Assembly: GCA_963705885.1 (NCBI GenBank)
Contig: OY970120.1
Coordinates: 2,852,001 to 2,916,000, forward strand
DNA: 64,000 nucleotides
DNA from: MFD01275-c22 sp963705885
GTDB taxonomy: Bacteria > Actinomycetota > Actinomycetes > JACCUZ01
Direction of reading: 5' to 3'
Position 1 is the first letter of the stretch, and each line of letters starts with the position of its first letter. Made by a program: the position numbers and the translations under genes. Positions 45,050-55,126 of the stretch are shown one piece after another. The notes beneath the pieces were generated by a model, which worked only from the letters and a program-made list of their open reading frames with translations, had not been told where the DNA came from and made no database searches.

Positions 45050-46552
45050 TCAGGTGCCCAGGGAGCGGTAGCGGGTGAGGCGGGAGGCCAGCCGGGTCCG
45101 CGGGTCGCGGCGCAGCAGCGACGCGAGCTCGTGCTCCAGCACGCGCGCGACCCGCTCGAGGTAGGCCTCCGGCTCGTCGGCGGCATCCGGGTGCTCGGCC
45201 ACCACGCGGTCGACGATGCCGGCGTTCAGCAGGTCCAGCGACCGTACGCCCTGCGACTGCGCCATCTCCGGCGCCCGGTCGGTGGTGCGGTGCATGATCG
45301 CGGACGCGCCCTCGGGGGGCAGCGGCGAGAGCCAGGCGTGCTGGGCGCACAGCACCCGGTCGGCGGGCAGCAGGGCCAGGGCGCCGCCACCTGCGCCCTC
45401 GCCGAGCATCAGGCACACCGTCGGCGCGTCGAGCAGGACCAGGTCGGCCAACGAGCGCGCGATCTCTCCGGCCAGGCCGCCCTCCTCGGCCTCCTTGGAC
45501 AGGGCGGCACCTGCCGTGTCGATCACCGTGACGAGCGGGAGCTTCAGCTCGTCGGCGAGCCTCATGCCACGCCGGGCCTCGCGCAGCCCGGCCGGCCCGA
45601 GCGGGTTCCCGGCGTCCTGGCGGGACCGGTCCTGCCCGAGCACGACGCACGGCGCGCTCCCGAACCGGGCCAGCGCGAGCAGCAGCCCGGCGTCGCTCTC
45701 GCCGGCCCCGGTGCCGTGCAGGGGCACGACGTCGCTCGCGGTCTGCCGCAGCAGCTGGCGCACGCCGGGCCGGTCCGGGCGCCGGGACCGGGTGATGGAC
45801 TCCCACGCCGGCACGTCCGGCAGCGGCTCCAGCGGGACGTCGTCGACGTGGGGCGACCCCTCCCTCGGGGCGGCGAGGACGTTCAGCGCCCGGTCGAGCA
45901 CGTCGGCGATCGCCTCCGGCGGCACGACCGCGTCCACGATGCCGTGCGCGCGCAGGTTCTCGGCCGTCTGCACGCCCTCCGGGAACTCCGCGCCGTAGAG
46001 CGCCTCGTACACGCGCGGTCCCAGGAACCCGATCAGCGCCCCCGGCTCGGCGACCGTCACGTGCCCGAGCGACCCCCAGGAGGCGAGCACGCCGCCGGTC
46101 GTCGGGTTGCGCAGGTAGACGAGGTAGGGGTTGCCGTTCGCCTTGTGCCGGCCGATGGCGGCCGTGATCTTCACCATCTGCAGGAAGGCCATGGTGCCCT
46201 CCTGCATCCGGGTCCCGCCTGACGTCGGCGACGCGAGCAGCGGCAGCCGCTCGTCGGTGGCGCGCTCGACCGCGCGCACGAGCCGGTCGGCGGCGCGCAC
46301 CCCGATGGACCCGGCGAGGAAGGCGAACTCGCAGGCGACCACGGCCACCCGTCGGCCGTGCACGCGCCCCTCGCCGGTGACCACCGCCTCGTCGAGACCG
46401 GTCCGCTCGCGGGCCCGGCGCAGCGAGCCGGCGTAGGCCCGGTCGGCCGGCTCGTCCTCCAGCGGCACGTCCCACCGGACCCAGCTGTCGGCGTCGAGCA
46501 CCGTCTCGATCAGCTCGAGCGCGCCCGGACTCGGCCGGTCGGGTCCGCTCAC
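45050..46552 (-). CDS. fused acyl-CoA carboxyltransferase (beta-alpha)
   Basis: 500 residues from GTG 46552 (VSGPDRPSPGALELIETVLDADSW). Both carboxyltransferase halves are present in one chain: N-half with ASPTSGGTRMQEGTMAFLQMVK and NPTTGGVLASWGSLGHVTVAEPGALIGFLGPRVYE, C-half with LVTVIDTAGAALSKEAEEGGLAGEIAR and CLMLGEGAGGGALALLPADRV. It lacks an obvious Cys4 zinc finger of AccD. It transfers CO2 from carboxybiotin to an acyl-CoA; a biotin carrier must come from elsewhere. Start overlaps the CoA transferase stop by 4 bp. Confidence 0.88.
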   Translation of the reverse strand: MSGPDRPSPGALELIETVLDADSWVRWDVPLEDEPADRAYAGSLRRARERTGLDEAVVTGEGRVHGRRVAVVACEFAFLAGSIGVRAADRLVRAVERATDERLPLLASPTSGGTRMQEGTMAFLQMVKITAAIGRHKANGNPYLVYLRNPTTGGVLASWGSLGHVTVAEPGALIGFLGPRVYEALYGAEFPEGVQTAENLRAHGIVDAVVPPEAIADVLDRALNVLAAPREGSPHVDDVPLEPLPDVPAWESITRSRRPDRPGVRQLLRQTASDVVPLHGTGAGESDAGLLLALARFGSAPCVVLGQDRSRQDAGNPLGPAGLREARRGMRLADELKLPLVTVIDTAGAALSKEAEEGGLAGEIARSLADLVLLDAPTVCLMLGEGAGGGALALLPADRVLCAQHAWLSPLPPEGASAIMHRTTDRAPEMAQSQGVRSLDLLNAGIVDRVVAEHPDAADEPEAYLERVARVLEHELASLLRRDPRTRLASRLTRYRSLGT

Positions 46553-47733
46553 GCGTCCTCGCCGGCGTCGAGGTCGTCGAGCCACTGCCGGACCGACGCG
46601 TCGTGCTGCCCCAGCGTCGGCGGCGCGGTGTGCTCGACCGGGGACGAGCCGTCGAACCGCAGCGGCGGTCCCGGCAGCCGGATGCGACCGGCCACGGCGT
46701 GGTCGACCTCGACGAGCAGGCCCTGCGAGCGGGTCTGCCCCCAGTCGTAGACCCGGTCCAGCGCGCGCACCTCCCCGGCGGGCACGCCGACCTCGGCGAG
46801 GCGCGGCAGGAGGTCGACCAGCGCGTACGGCGCGAAGGCCGCGTCGACGGCGGCGTCGACGACCGCCCGGTTGCGGACGCGCTCGGCGTTCGTCGCGAAG
46901 CCGGGCTCGTCGACGGGCAGGTCGAACGCGGGCGCCAGCTTGCGCCACAGCCCCTCGCTGCCGACGGCGATCTGCACCAGCCCGTCGCGGCAGTGGAACA
47001 GGCCGTAGGGGCAGATCGAGGGGTGGTGGTTGCCCTGGCCGCGGGGCACCTCGCCGCCCACGGTGTAGCGCGTGCCCTGGAAGGCGTGCACGCCCACGAT
47101 CGCGGCGAGCAGCGAGGTGCGCACCACGGTGCCGTGGCCGGTGCGGGACCGGTCGTGCAGCGCGGCCACCACGCCGTACGCGCCGTACATCCCGGCCAGC
47201 AGGTCCCCGATCGGGACACCCACCTTGGTCGGGTCGTCGGGCCCCGGCCCGGTGAGCGACATCAGCCCCGCCTCGCCCTGGGCGATCTGGTCGTAGCCGG
47301 CACGGCCGCCTTCCGGGCCGTCGTGCCCGAAGCCGGTGATGGACAGCACGACCAGCCGCGGGTTGAGCTCGTGCAGGTGCTCGACCGGGAAGCCGAGCCG
47401 GTCGAGCACCCCGGGGCGGAAGTTCTCGACCAGGACGTCCGCGCGCGTGACCAGCCGGGCGAGGAGATCCTTTCCCTCGTCGGACTTCAGGTCCGCCGTG
47501 ACCGACTCCTTGTTGCGGTTGCACGACATGAAGTACGTGCTCTCGCCGCTGTCCTGGACCTGCCCGCCGGGCCCGACGAACGGCGGTCCCCAGCCGCGGC
47601 TGTCGTCACCGCCCCCGGGGGTCTCGACCTTGATCACGCGCGCGCCGAGGTCGCCCAGCATCATCGCGGCGTGCGGTCCCGCGAGGGCGCGGGAGAGGTC
47701 GACGACGAGCACGTCGTCCAGGGGGCCGGCCAT
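46549..47733 (-). CDS. class III (CaiB/BaiF) CoA transferase
   Basis: 394 residues from ATG 47733 (MAGPLDDVLVVDLSRALAGPHAAMMLGDLGARVIKVE). Family III signatures: LSRALAGPHAAMMLGDLGA, FMSCNRNKESVTADLKS, VLVENFRPGVLDRLGF, and the catalytic Asp region GEAGLMSLTGPG. Transfers CoA between acyl groups by a glutamyl/aspartyl-CoA intermediate. With the coupled carboxyltransferase gene downstream it suggests activation and carboxylation of an organic acid. Substrate undetermined. Confidence 0.9.
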   Translation of the reverse strand: MAGPLDDVLVVDLSRALAGPHAAMMLGDLGARVIKVETPGGGDDSRGWGPPFVGPGGQVQDSGESTYFMSCNRNKESVTADLKSDEGKDLLARLVTRADVLVENFRPGVLDRLGFPVEHLHELNPRLVVLSITGFGHDGPEGGRAGYDQIAQGEAGLMSLTGPGPDDPTKVGVPIGDLLAGMYGAYGVVAALHDRSRTGHGTVVRTSLLAAIVGVHAFQGTRYTVGGEVPRGQGNHHPSICPYGLFHCRDGLVQIAVGSEGLWRKLAPAFDLPVDEPGFATNAERVRNRAVVDAAVDAAFAPYALVDLLPRLAEVGVPAGEVRALDRVYDWGQTRSQGLLVEVDHAVAGRIRLPGPPLRFDGSSPVEHTAPPTLGQHDASVRQWLDDLDAGEDA

Positions 47734-47793
47734 GTCGCGCAGCCTAGAGACTCGGCAGGCCCGCACGATTCTGGCGACAGATCTCGATCTTCC

Positions 47794-47823
47794 TTGACAA
47801 CGGCACCTGGGGAGGTTTAGGAC
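47794..47823 (+). promoter_or_regulatory. candidate promoter of the hydrogenase operon
   Basis: TTGACA at 47794-47799 and TAGGAC at 47818-47823 (18-bp spacer; TTTAGG at 47816-47821 gives 16). The -35 is perfect and the -10 is imperfect, which suits a regulated gene. It lies about 84 bp before the hydrogenase small subunit start and points at it. Confidence 0.55.
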
Positions 47824-47906
47824 AAGAACTTGCGTCGCACAGGCCGACACAGCCGGCCGTCTACGGCGTGGGGGGGCCTCAGCGCAGGTCCCCGACCGGG
47901 AGGCCG

Positions 47907-48965
<1,059 letters not shown>

Positions 48966-49056
48966 CCGGCTGCCCCCTGCACGGCCGCATGCCCCACCCG
49001 CCGGCCGCACCTCGGCAGCCGGCGGACCTGATCAACGACCCAGGGAACGGACCACG

Positions 49057-50853
49057 ATGACGTCGACACTTCCGACCACCGGGACGACGAGCTCCACGGA
49101 CCGCGAGCTCGTCGAGATGGCCTGGGACCCGATCACCCGGATCGTGGGCAGCCTCGGGATCTACACCAAGGTCGACTTCGCCAACATGACGGTGGCCGAG
49201 TGCCACAGCACGTCGTCGATCTTCCGCGGCTACAGCATCTTCATGAAGGGCAAGGACCCGCGGGACGCCCACTTCATCACCAGCCGCATCTGCGGCATCT
49301 GCGGCGACAACCACGCGACGTGCTCGTGCTACGCGCAGAACATGGCCTACGGCGTGAAGCCGCCGAACCTGGGCGAGTGGATCGTCAACCTCGGCGAGGC
49401 CGCGGAGTACATGTTCGACCACAACATCTTCCAGGAGAACCTGGTCGGGGTGGACTACTGCGAGCGCATGGTCAAGGAGACCAACCCGGGTGTGCTCGCG
49501 AAGGCCGAGAACACCCGCAGCGCGAACGCGGACGCGCACGGCTACAAGACGATCGCCGACATCATGCGGGCGCTGAACCCGTTCACCGGCGAGTTCTACC
49601 GCGAGGCGCTGCAGGTCAGCCGCTGGACGCGCGAGATGTTCTGCCTCATGGAGGGCCGGCACGTCCACCCGTCGACGCTCTACCCCGGTGGCGTCGGGAC
49701 GGTCGCCACGATCCAGCTGATGACCGACTACATCACCCGGCTGATGCGCTACGTCGAGTTCATGAAGAAGGTCGTCCCCATGCACGACGACCTGTTCGAC
49801 TTCTTCTACGAGGCGCTGCCCGGCTACGAGAAGGTCGGCCTGCGCCGCACCCTGCTCGGCTGCTGGGGCTCGTTCCAGGACCCGGACCACTGCAACTTCG
49901 CCTACAAGGACATGGAGAAGTGGGGTCGCAAGATGTTCGTGACCCCGGGCGTCGTCGTCGACGGCAAGCTCGTCACGACCAGCCTGGTCGACATCAACCT
50001 GGGCATCCGCATCCTGCTCGGCAGCTCGTACTACGACGACTGGACCGACCAGGAGATGTTCGTCACCAAGGACCCGCTCGGCAACCCCGTCGACCGGCGC
50101 CACCCGTGGAACCAGCACACCAACCCCAAGCCGCAGAAGCGCGACATGGACGACAAGTACAGCTGGGTCATGTCGCCGCGCTGGTTCGACGGCACGGACC
50201 ACCTGGCGCTCGACACCGGAGGCGGCCCGCTCGCCCGGCTGTGGTCGACCGCCCTGGCGGGCCTGGTCGACATCGGCTACGTCAAGTCGACCGGCAACAG
50301 CGTGCAGATCAACCTCCCGAAGACCGCGCTCAAGGGCCCGGTGTCCTTCGAGTGGAAGGTCCCGCAGTGGAGCAACACCATCGAGCGCAACCGGGCGCGC
50401 ACCTACTTCCAGGCCTACGCGGCGGCCTGCGCCCTGCACTTCGCCGAGAAGGCGCTCGAGGAGATCCGCGCCGGGCGCACCAAGACCTGGGAGAAGTTCG
50501 ACGTCCCGGACGAGGCCATCGGGTGCGGCTTCACCGAGGCCGTGCGCGGCGTGCTGTCCCACCACATGGTCATCAGGGACGGGAAGATCGCGAACTACCA
50601 CCCCTACCCGCCGACGCCGTGGAACGCGAACCCGCGTGACTCCTACGGCACGCCCGGGCCGTACGAGGACGCGGTGCAGGACCAGCCGCTGTTCGAGGAG
50701 AACGACCGAGAGAACTTCAAGGGCATCGACATCATGCGGACGGTCCGCAGCTTCGACCCGTGCCTGCCCTGCGGCGTCCACATGTACCTGGGCGAGGGCA
50801 AGACGCTGAAGAAGGTGCACTCCCCGACGGCGGCCGTCGCGGGCGGGGAGTGA
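49057..50853 (+). CDS. hhyL: [NiFe] hydrogenase large subunit, group 1h type
   Basis: 598 residues from ATG 49057. Ni ligands: L1 motif RICGIC at 77-82 (Cys79, Cys82) and L2 motif SFDPCLPCGVH at 565-575 (Cys569, Cys572). After His575 is a 23-residue extension (MYLGEGKTLKKVHSPTAAVA and three more residues) that the maturation protease should remove. NLGEWIVNLGEAAEYMFDHN and MRYVEFMKKVVPMHDDLFDF are typical of high-affinity actinobacterial enzymes. Oxidises H2 at atmospheric level in this group. Its stop overlaps the NifU-like gene by GTGA. Confidence 0.95.
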   Translation: MTSTLPTTGTTSSTDRELVEMAWDPITRIVGSLGIYTKVDFANMTVAECHSTSSIFRGYSIFMKGKDPRDAHFITSRICGICGDNHATCSCYAQNMAYGVKPPNLGEWIVNLGEAAEYMFDHNIFQENLVGVDYCERMVKETNPGVLAKAENTRSANADAHGYKTIADIMRALNPFTGEFYREALQVSRWTREMFCLMEGRHVHPSTLYPGGVGTVATIQLMTDYITRLMRYVEFMKKVVPMHDDLFDFFYEALPGYEKVGLRRTLLGCWGSFQDPDHCNFAYKDMEKWGRKMFVTPGVVVDGKLVTTSLVDINLGIRILLGSSYYDDWTDQEMFVTKDPLGNPVDRRHPWNQHTNPKPQKRDMDDKYSWVMSPRWFDGTDHLALDTGGGPLARLWSTALAGLVDIGYVKSTGNSVQINLPKTALKGPVSFEWKVPQWSNTIERNRARTYFQAYAAACALHFAEKALEEIRAGRTKTWEKFDVPDEAIGCGFTEAVRGVLSHHMVIRDGKIANYHPYPPTPWNANPRDSYGTPGPYEDAVQDQPLFEENDRENFKGIDIMRTVRSFDPCLPCGVHMYLGEGKTLKKVHSPTAAVAGGE

Positions 50854-51782
50854 CCGCTCCCCCGCCGGCACCCCCGGACCCCGCCGTCACCGGCGAGCGC
50901 ATCGAGCTCCTCCTCGAGGCCAGCTCGGCCGGCGGGCCGGTGGCGCGCGAGCGCGCCGAGGAGCTGGTGCGGCTCGTCGTCGAGCTCTACGGCGCGGGTC
51001 TGGAGCGGGTTCTCGAGATGGCCTACGACCGGGGTGCCCTCGACGACGACCTGCTGGAGGCGCTGGCGGCCGACGATCTGGTGTCGAGCCTGCTCCTCGT
51101 GCACGGGCTGCACCCCTACGGCGTCGAGGAGCGCGTGGAGCGCGCGCTCGAGGGTGTCCGGCCGTACCTCGGCTCGCACGGCGGGGACGTGCGGCTGCTG
51201 GGCGTCACCGACGGGGGCGTCGTCCGCCTGCAGCTGCTCGGCAGCTGCGACGGCTGCGCGTCGTCGGCGGTCACCCTCGAGCTGGCCGTGGAGGACGCCA
51301 TCCGGGCGGGAGCCCCGGAGGTCGTGGCGATCGAGGTCGAGGAGGCGGCCGCCCGGCAGAGCGGCGTGATACCCGTCGACCAGCTCAGCTCACGGCTGCG
51401 GGCCGCCGAGCAGGCCGCCGGCGGCGTGTCGTGGTCGGTGGCGGCGCCGCTGGACGACCTGCCGGTCGGCGGGCTGCACCGCACGACGGTCGAGAGCCTC
51501 GACCTGGTGCTGTGCCGGCTGCTCTCGGGGGTCTACGCCTACCGCGACGCCTGCGCGGCCTGCGGGTCGACGTTCGAGGGCGCGGGGATGCAGCGCTCCC
51601 CGGCGATCCCCGGCAGCGCCGTCCTGACCTGCCCGGCGTGCGGCGCGCACTACGACGTGCGACGGGCGGGCGCCGACCTGGACGACGCGGAGCGCCACCT
51701 CGACCCGGTGCCGCTGCTGGAGCGGGACGGTGTCGTCGAGGTCGCGGTCCGGGTCCCGGTGCCGGCAGGGCAGCCGGCATGA
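50850..51782 (+). CDS. NifU-domain protein with zinc-ribbon-like C-terminus
   Basis: 310 residues from GTG 50850, overlapping the hhyL stop. Residues about 85-150 form a NifU C-terminal-type domain (VERALEGVRPYLGSHGGDVRLLGV, VRLQLLGSCDGCASSAVTLELAVEDAI) with the [4Fe-4S] CxxC motif C-D-G-C. The C-terminal region has CAACGSTFEGAGM and LTCPACGAHYDVRRAG, a pair of CxxC motifs suggesting a zinc ribbon or FeS site. Probably delivers FeS clusters to the hydrogenase or carries electrons. Confidence 0.85.
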   Translation: MTAPPPAPPDPAVTGERIELLLEASSAGGPVARERAEELVRLVVELYGAGLERVLEMAYDRGALDDDLLEALAADDLVSSLLLVHGLHPYGVEERVERALEGVRPYLGSHGGDVRLLGVTDGGVVRLQLLGSCDGCASSAVTLELAVEDAIRAGAPEVVAIEVEEAAARQSGVIPVDQLSSRLRAAEQAAGGVSWSVAAPLDDLPVGGLHRTTVESLDLVLCRLLSGVYAYRDACAACGSTFEGAGMQRSPAIPGSAVLTCPACGAHYDVRRAGADLDDAERHLDPVPLLERDGVVEVAVRVPVPAGQPA

Positions 51783-52444
51783 CGACCTCGGCGGGGGCGC
51801 TGTCGGTGCTGGCGCGGATCCGCGCCGGCCGGCCGGAACCCTCGCCGTACGAGCGCTGCGAGATGTGCGCGGCGCCGGTGGCCGACGAGCACCAGCACGT
51901 CGTCAACATCACCAGCCGGTCCCTGCTGTGCACCTGCCGCGCCTGCTACCTGCTCTTCACGCACGACGAGGCCGAGCTGGCCTACCGCGCCGTGCCCGAC
52001 CGCTACCTGTCCTTCGCCGACCTGCCGGCCCCGGTGTGGGACGAGCTCGAGCTCCCGGTCGGCACGGCGTTCCTGTTCGTCAACTCGGCGCTGGGCCGGG
52101 TCGTCGCCTTCTACCCCGGCCCGGCGGGGGCCACCGAGTCCGAGCTGACGCTCGACGCGTGGGACCGGCTCGCCGCCTCGGTGCCCGGCCTGGACGGCAT
52201 CAGGCCCGACGTCGAGGCGCTGCTGGTGCACACCCCCGACCGGTCCGAGACCGCCGCCGGCGCCGTCAGCACCGACGTCGAGGCGTTCCTCGTGCCCATC
52301 GACGTCTGCTACGAGCTGGTCGGGCACCTGCGCACAGCCTGGCGCGGCTTCGACGGCGGGCAGGACGTGCGGCGGCGGCTCGACGCGTTCTTCGGCCAGG
52401 TGCGCGCCCGCGCGCGACCGGCGACACCGGCAGGCCCGGCATGA
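51779..52444 (+). CDS. DUF5947 family, hydrogenase-associated
   Basis: 221 residues, ATG overlapping the previous stop. Cysteines RCEMCAAP near 26-29 and LCTCRACYLLF near 50-57 form a potential metal site. The rest (LSFADLPAPVWDELELPVGTAFLFVNSALGRVVAFYPGPAG) is the DUF5947 core. The family occurs in actinobacterial group 1h loci and has no proven activity. Role in maturation or electron transfer inferred from position only. Confidence 0.8.
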   Translation: MTTSAGALSVLARIRAGRPEPSPYERCEMCAAPVADEHQHVVNITSRSLLCTCRACYLLFTHDEAELAYRAVPDRYLSFADLPAPVWDELELPVGTAFLFVNSALGRVVAFYPGPAGATESELTLDAWDRLAASVPGLDGIRPDVEALLVHTPDRSETAAGAVSTDVEAFLVPIDVCYELVGHLRTAWRGFDGGQDVRRRLDAFFGQVRARARPATPAGPA

Positions 52445-53079
52445 CCCGCCTCGAGGTCGAGGTCCTCGACGTCCGCCCGCAGGAGCACGCGGCGGCGCCG
52501 CACCTGGAGTTCCGCCTGCGGATCGCCGAGACCAGCGGAGAGGTCGTCCACGCGATCGCGCTGCGCACGCAGCTGCGCATCGAGCCGCAGCGGCGGCCGT
52601 ACGACGCCGAGGAGCGGGCCGGCCTCACCGACCTCTTCGGCACCTCCGACCGCTACGCCACGACGCTCAAGCCCTTCCTCTGGACGCATGCGACGACGAT
52701 GGTGCAGGGCTTCGAGGGCACGACCGAGGTCGACCTGCCCGTGGCGTGCACCTACGACTTCGACGTGAGCGCGGCGAAGTACCTGCACGCGCTGCGCGGC
52801 GGCGAGGTCCCGCTCGTGCTGCTGTTCAGCGGCACGGTCTTCACCCGCGGCGCCACCGGGTTCGCCGTCGAGCAGCTGTCGTGGTCGCTGGAGGCCGCCT
52901 GCCGGATGCCGGTGACCACCTGGCGCGGGCTGATGGACCTCTACTTCCCCGGCGGCGGCTGGATCCGCCTCGACCGCGGCGCGATCGACGCCCTCGCGCG
53001 CTACCGGTCCGAGCGCGGCCTGACCTCGTGGGAGCAGACCGTCGACGCCCTTCTCCCCGCGGAGGTGCCGGCGTCATGA
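52441..53079 (+). CDS. DUF6084 family, hydrogenase-associated
   Basis: 212 residues, ATG overlapping the previous stop (TGA 52442-52444). The beta-rich sequence (EVEVLDVRPQEHAAAPHLEFRLRIAE..., IALRTQLRIEPQ..., FEGTTEVDLPVACTYDFDVSAAKYLHALRGGEVPLVLLFSGTVF) is typical for DUF6084. No catalytic motif, no membrane segment. Found next to DUF5947 in the same type of locus. Confidence 0.8.
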   Translation: MTRLEVEVLDVRPQEHAAAPHLEFRLRIAETSGEVVHAIALRTQLRIEPQRRPYDAEERAGLTDLFGTSDRYATTLKPFLWTHATTMVQGFEGTTEVDLPVACTYDFDVSAAKYLHALRGGEVPLVLLFSGTVFTRGATGFAVEQLSWSLEAACRMPVTTWRGLMDLYFPGGGWIRLDRGAIDALARYRSERGLTSWEQTVDALLPAEVPAS

Positions 53080-54467
53080 CGCTGACCGCGGCCCGCCAGG
53101 TGGCCGACGCCGTGCTCTACGAGGGCTACCTGCTCTACCCCTACCGCGCCTCCTCGCCGAAGAACCAGGTCCGCTGGCAGTTCGGCGTGCTCGGTCCGGA
53201 GGGGGCCGTGCAGGCAGGGGTCGGCGAGGAGCCCTCGATGGCCGCCGAGGTGCTCCTCGACCCGGGCCGGGAGCCCCGGCTCGACGTGGTGCTGCGCTTC
53301 CTGCAGGTGCAGTCGCGGGTGGTGCAGCGCCGCGACGGCGACGGCTGGGTCGCCGTCGACGAGCTGGAGGTCGGCGGCACGCGGTGGATCCCGTTCCACG
53401 AGGCCGTCTCGCGTGAGGTCGTCCTGCCGGGCCTGGCCCCGGACCGGGAGCGGCGGCTGGCCGTCGGCGTCCCCGCGGGAGAGGACGTCGAGGAGCTCCA
53501 CGACCGGGGCCGGATCGTCGGGCGGCTCGTGCGCACCCGCTGGGCGGTGCAGGGCGAGGTCACCGTGACGCCCCGCGACGGCCTCGACCCGCGCCTGCTG
53601 GTCGTACGCCTGGGTGTCGCCAACACGACCCCGGGGTCGCGGGAGGCGGTGCGGGGCTGGACGCCGCGCGACGTCGCGGCGCGCTCCTCGTTCGTCGGCA
53701 CGCACCTGCTCGTCACGGCGCGGGACGCGCGGTTCGTGTCGCTGCTCGACGGCCCCGACTGGGCGACCGCCGACGCGGCCGCCTGCAGGCAGGAGAGGTG
53801 CTGGCCCGTGCTCGTCGCCGACGACGACGGCGTCGACGCGGTGCTCGTGTCCCCCATCATCCTCGGCGACCACCCGGCGATCGCGCCGGAGAGCGCCGGC
53901 GACCTCTTCGACGCGACCGAGATCGACGAGATCCTCACCCTGCGGGTGATGACGATGACCGAGGAGGAGAAGGCCGACGCCCGGGGCACCGACCCGCGGG
54001 CGGCCGCCATCCTGGCCCGCTGCGACACGATGAGCGAGGACGCGATGCAGCGCCTGCACGGCGCCCGACGGTCCGGCGGGGCCCCGCCGGACCTCACATC
54101 CGACGTGCCTGTGCTCCCTACCGAGGACACCGTTCCCGTCTACGGCGACGACGTTCCCTGGTGGGACGCCGGCCAGGACGCGCAGGCCCGCCCGGAGTCC
54201 GACTCCGTCCTGGTCTCGGGGGTCCGCCTCGCCCAGGGCAGCAGGGTGCGGCTGCGCCCGACGCGGCGGGCCGACGCCCAGGACCTCTTCCTGGCCGGAC
54301 TGACCGCCGTCGTGTCGCGGGTCTACTTCGACGTCGACGGCGGCACGCACGTCGCGGTGGTCCTCGAGGACGACCCGGCGGCCGACCTCTACGGCTCCAC
54401 CGGCCGCTACTACTACTTCGGGCCCGAGGAGCTCGACCCGCTGCCGGCGAGGGAGGACGCGCGATGA
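53076..54467 (+). CDS. large hydrogenase-locus protein, function unknown
   Basis: 463 residues, ATG overlapping the previous stop. N-terminal part (LYEGYLLYPYRASSPKNQVRWQFGVLGP) is recognisable from actinobacterial group 1h loci. Residues 150-200 have EVTVTPRDGLDPRLLVVRLGVAN; 285-310 have LFDATEIDEILTLRVMTMTEEEKADARG; the C-terminus has LAGLTAVVSRVYFDVDGGTHVAVVLEDDPAADLY, a beta-rich end. No domain with known chemistry identified. Cytosolic. Conserved linkage indicates a role in hydrogenase assembly or use. Confidence 0.75.
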   Translation: MTLTAARQVADAVLYEGYLLYPYRASSPKNQVRWQFGVLGPEGAVQAGVGEEPSMAAEVLLDPGREPRLDVVLRFLQVQSRVVQRRDGDGWVAVDELEVGGTRWIPFHEAVSREVVLPGLAPDRERRLAVGVPAGEDVEELHDRGRIVGRLVRTRWAVQGEVTVTPRDGLDPRLLVVRLGVANTTPGSREAVRGWTPRDVAARSSFVGTHLLVTARDARFVSLLDGPDWATADAAACRQERCWPVLVADDDGVDAVLVSPIILGDHPAIAPESAGDLFDATEIDEILTLRVMTMTEEEKADARGTDPRAAAILARCDTMSEDAMQRLHGARRSGGAPPDLTSDVPVLPTEDTVPVYGDDVPWWDAGQDAQARPESDSVLVSGVRLAQGSRVRLRPTRRADAQDLFLAGLTAVVSRVYFDVDGGTHVAVVLEDDPAADLYGSTGRYYYFGPEELDPLPAREDAR

Positions 54468-54997
54468 GTCGCGGCGTGCTCGTGGCGGGCATCGGCAACG
54501 TCTTCCTCACCGACGACGGGTTCGGCAGCGAGGTGGCGCGCCGGTTGGCCGCGCAGCCGCTGCCCGAGGGCGTCAAGGTCGTCGACTTCGGCATCCGCGG
54601 CATGCACCTCGCCTACGAGCTGCTCGACGGCTATGACGCGCTGGTCGTCGTCGACGCCCTGCCCGGCGCCGGGAGGCCCGGCGACCTGTCGGTGCTCGAG
54701 GTGGGACCCGACGACCTCGGCGACGGCGAGTTCGACGCCCACGGGATGGCCCCGGTCGCCGTCCTCGCCAGCCTCGACCAGCTCGGCGGGTCGTTGCCCC
54801 CCACGTTCGTCGTCGGCTGCCAGCCGGCCGACGTCGGCGACGGCATGGGCCTCACGCCTCCCGTCGCCGAGGCCGTGGACCGCGCGGTCGAGCTCGTGCG
54901 CGACGTGCTGGCCGACCGGCTGGGCCGGGCGCTGGAACCCCCGGCGGAGCGCATCCGCGTCCCCGCCTCCACCACGCACCAGGAGGAACTGCCATGA
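54464..54997 (+). CDS. hyaD: hydrogenase maturation protease
   Basis: 177 residues, ATG overlapping the previous stop. HyaD/HupD fold: GIGNVFLTDDGFGSEVARRL near residues 9-28 with the Ni-probing Asp, VVDFGIRGMHLAYELLDGYDALVVVDAL near 40-70 with a second Asp, and FDAHGMAPVAVLA near 92 with the His. Clips the 23-residue tail of the large subunit after nickel insertion. The tail here is about 25 residues after the core and is disordered. Symbol by family. Confidence 0.9.
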   Translation: MSRGVLVAGIGNVFLTDDGFGSEVARRLAAQPLPEGVKVVDFGIRGMHLAYELLDGYDALVVVDALPGAGRPGDLSVLEVGPDDLGDGEFDAHGMAPVAVLASLDQLGGSLPPTFVVGCQPADVGDGMGLTPPVAEAVDRAVELVRDVLADRLGRALEPPAERIRVPASTTHQEELP

Positions 54998-55113
54998 GAG
55001 CCATCGGCATCGTCGCGGCCAGCGCGGCCGGGATCGTGGCGCTTGTCGGCGTCGCGATCGGCATCCGGTCGATCCCCGACGTGAAGCGCTACCTGCGCAT
55101 GCGATCGATGTAG
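54994..55113 (+). CDS. DUF6893-like 39-residue membrane peptide
   Basis: 39 residues from ATG 54994, with AGGAGG at 54981-54986; it overlaps the protease stop. Residues 3-24 are a single hydrophobic helix (AIGIVAASAAGIVALVGVAI) and the C-terminus reads PDVKRYLRMRSM, a pattern I recognise from the DUF6893 small proteins of actinobacterial hydrogenase loci. It was too short for ordinary gene finding. Possibly anchors the hydrogenase or an accessory protein at the membrane. Confidence 0.75.
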   Translation: MRAIGIVAASAAGIVALVGVAIGIRSIPDVKRYLRMRSM

Positions 55114-55126
55114 GGAGCGCTGGAGC

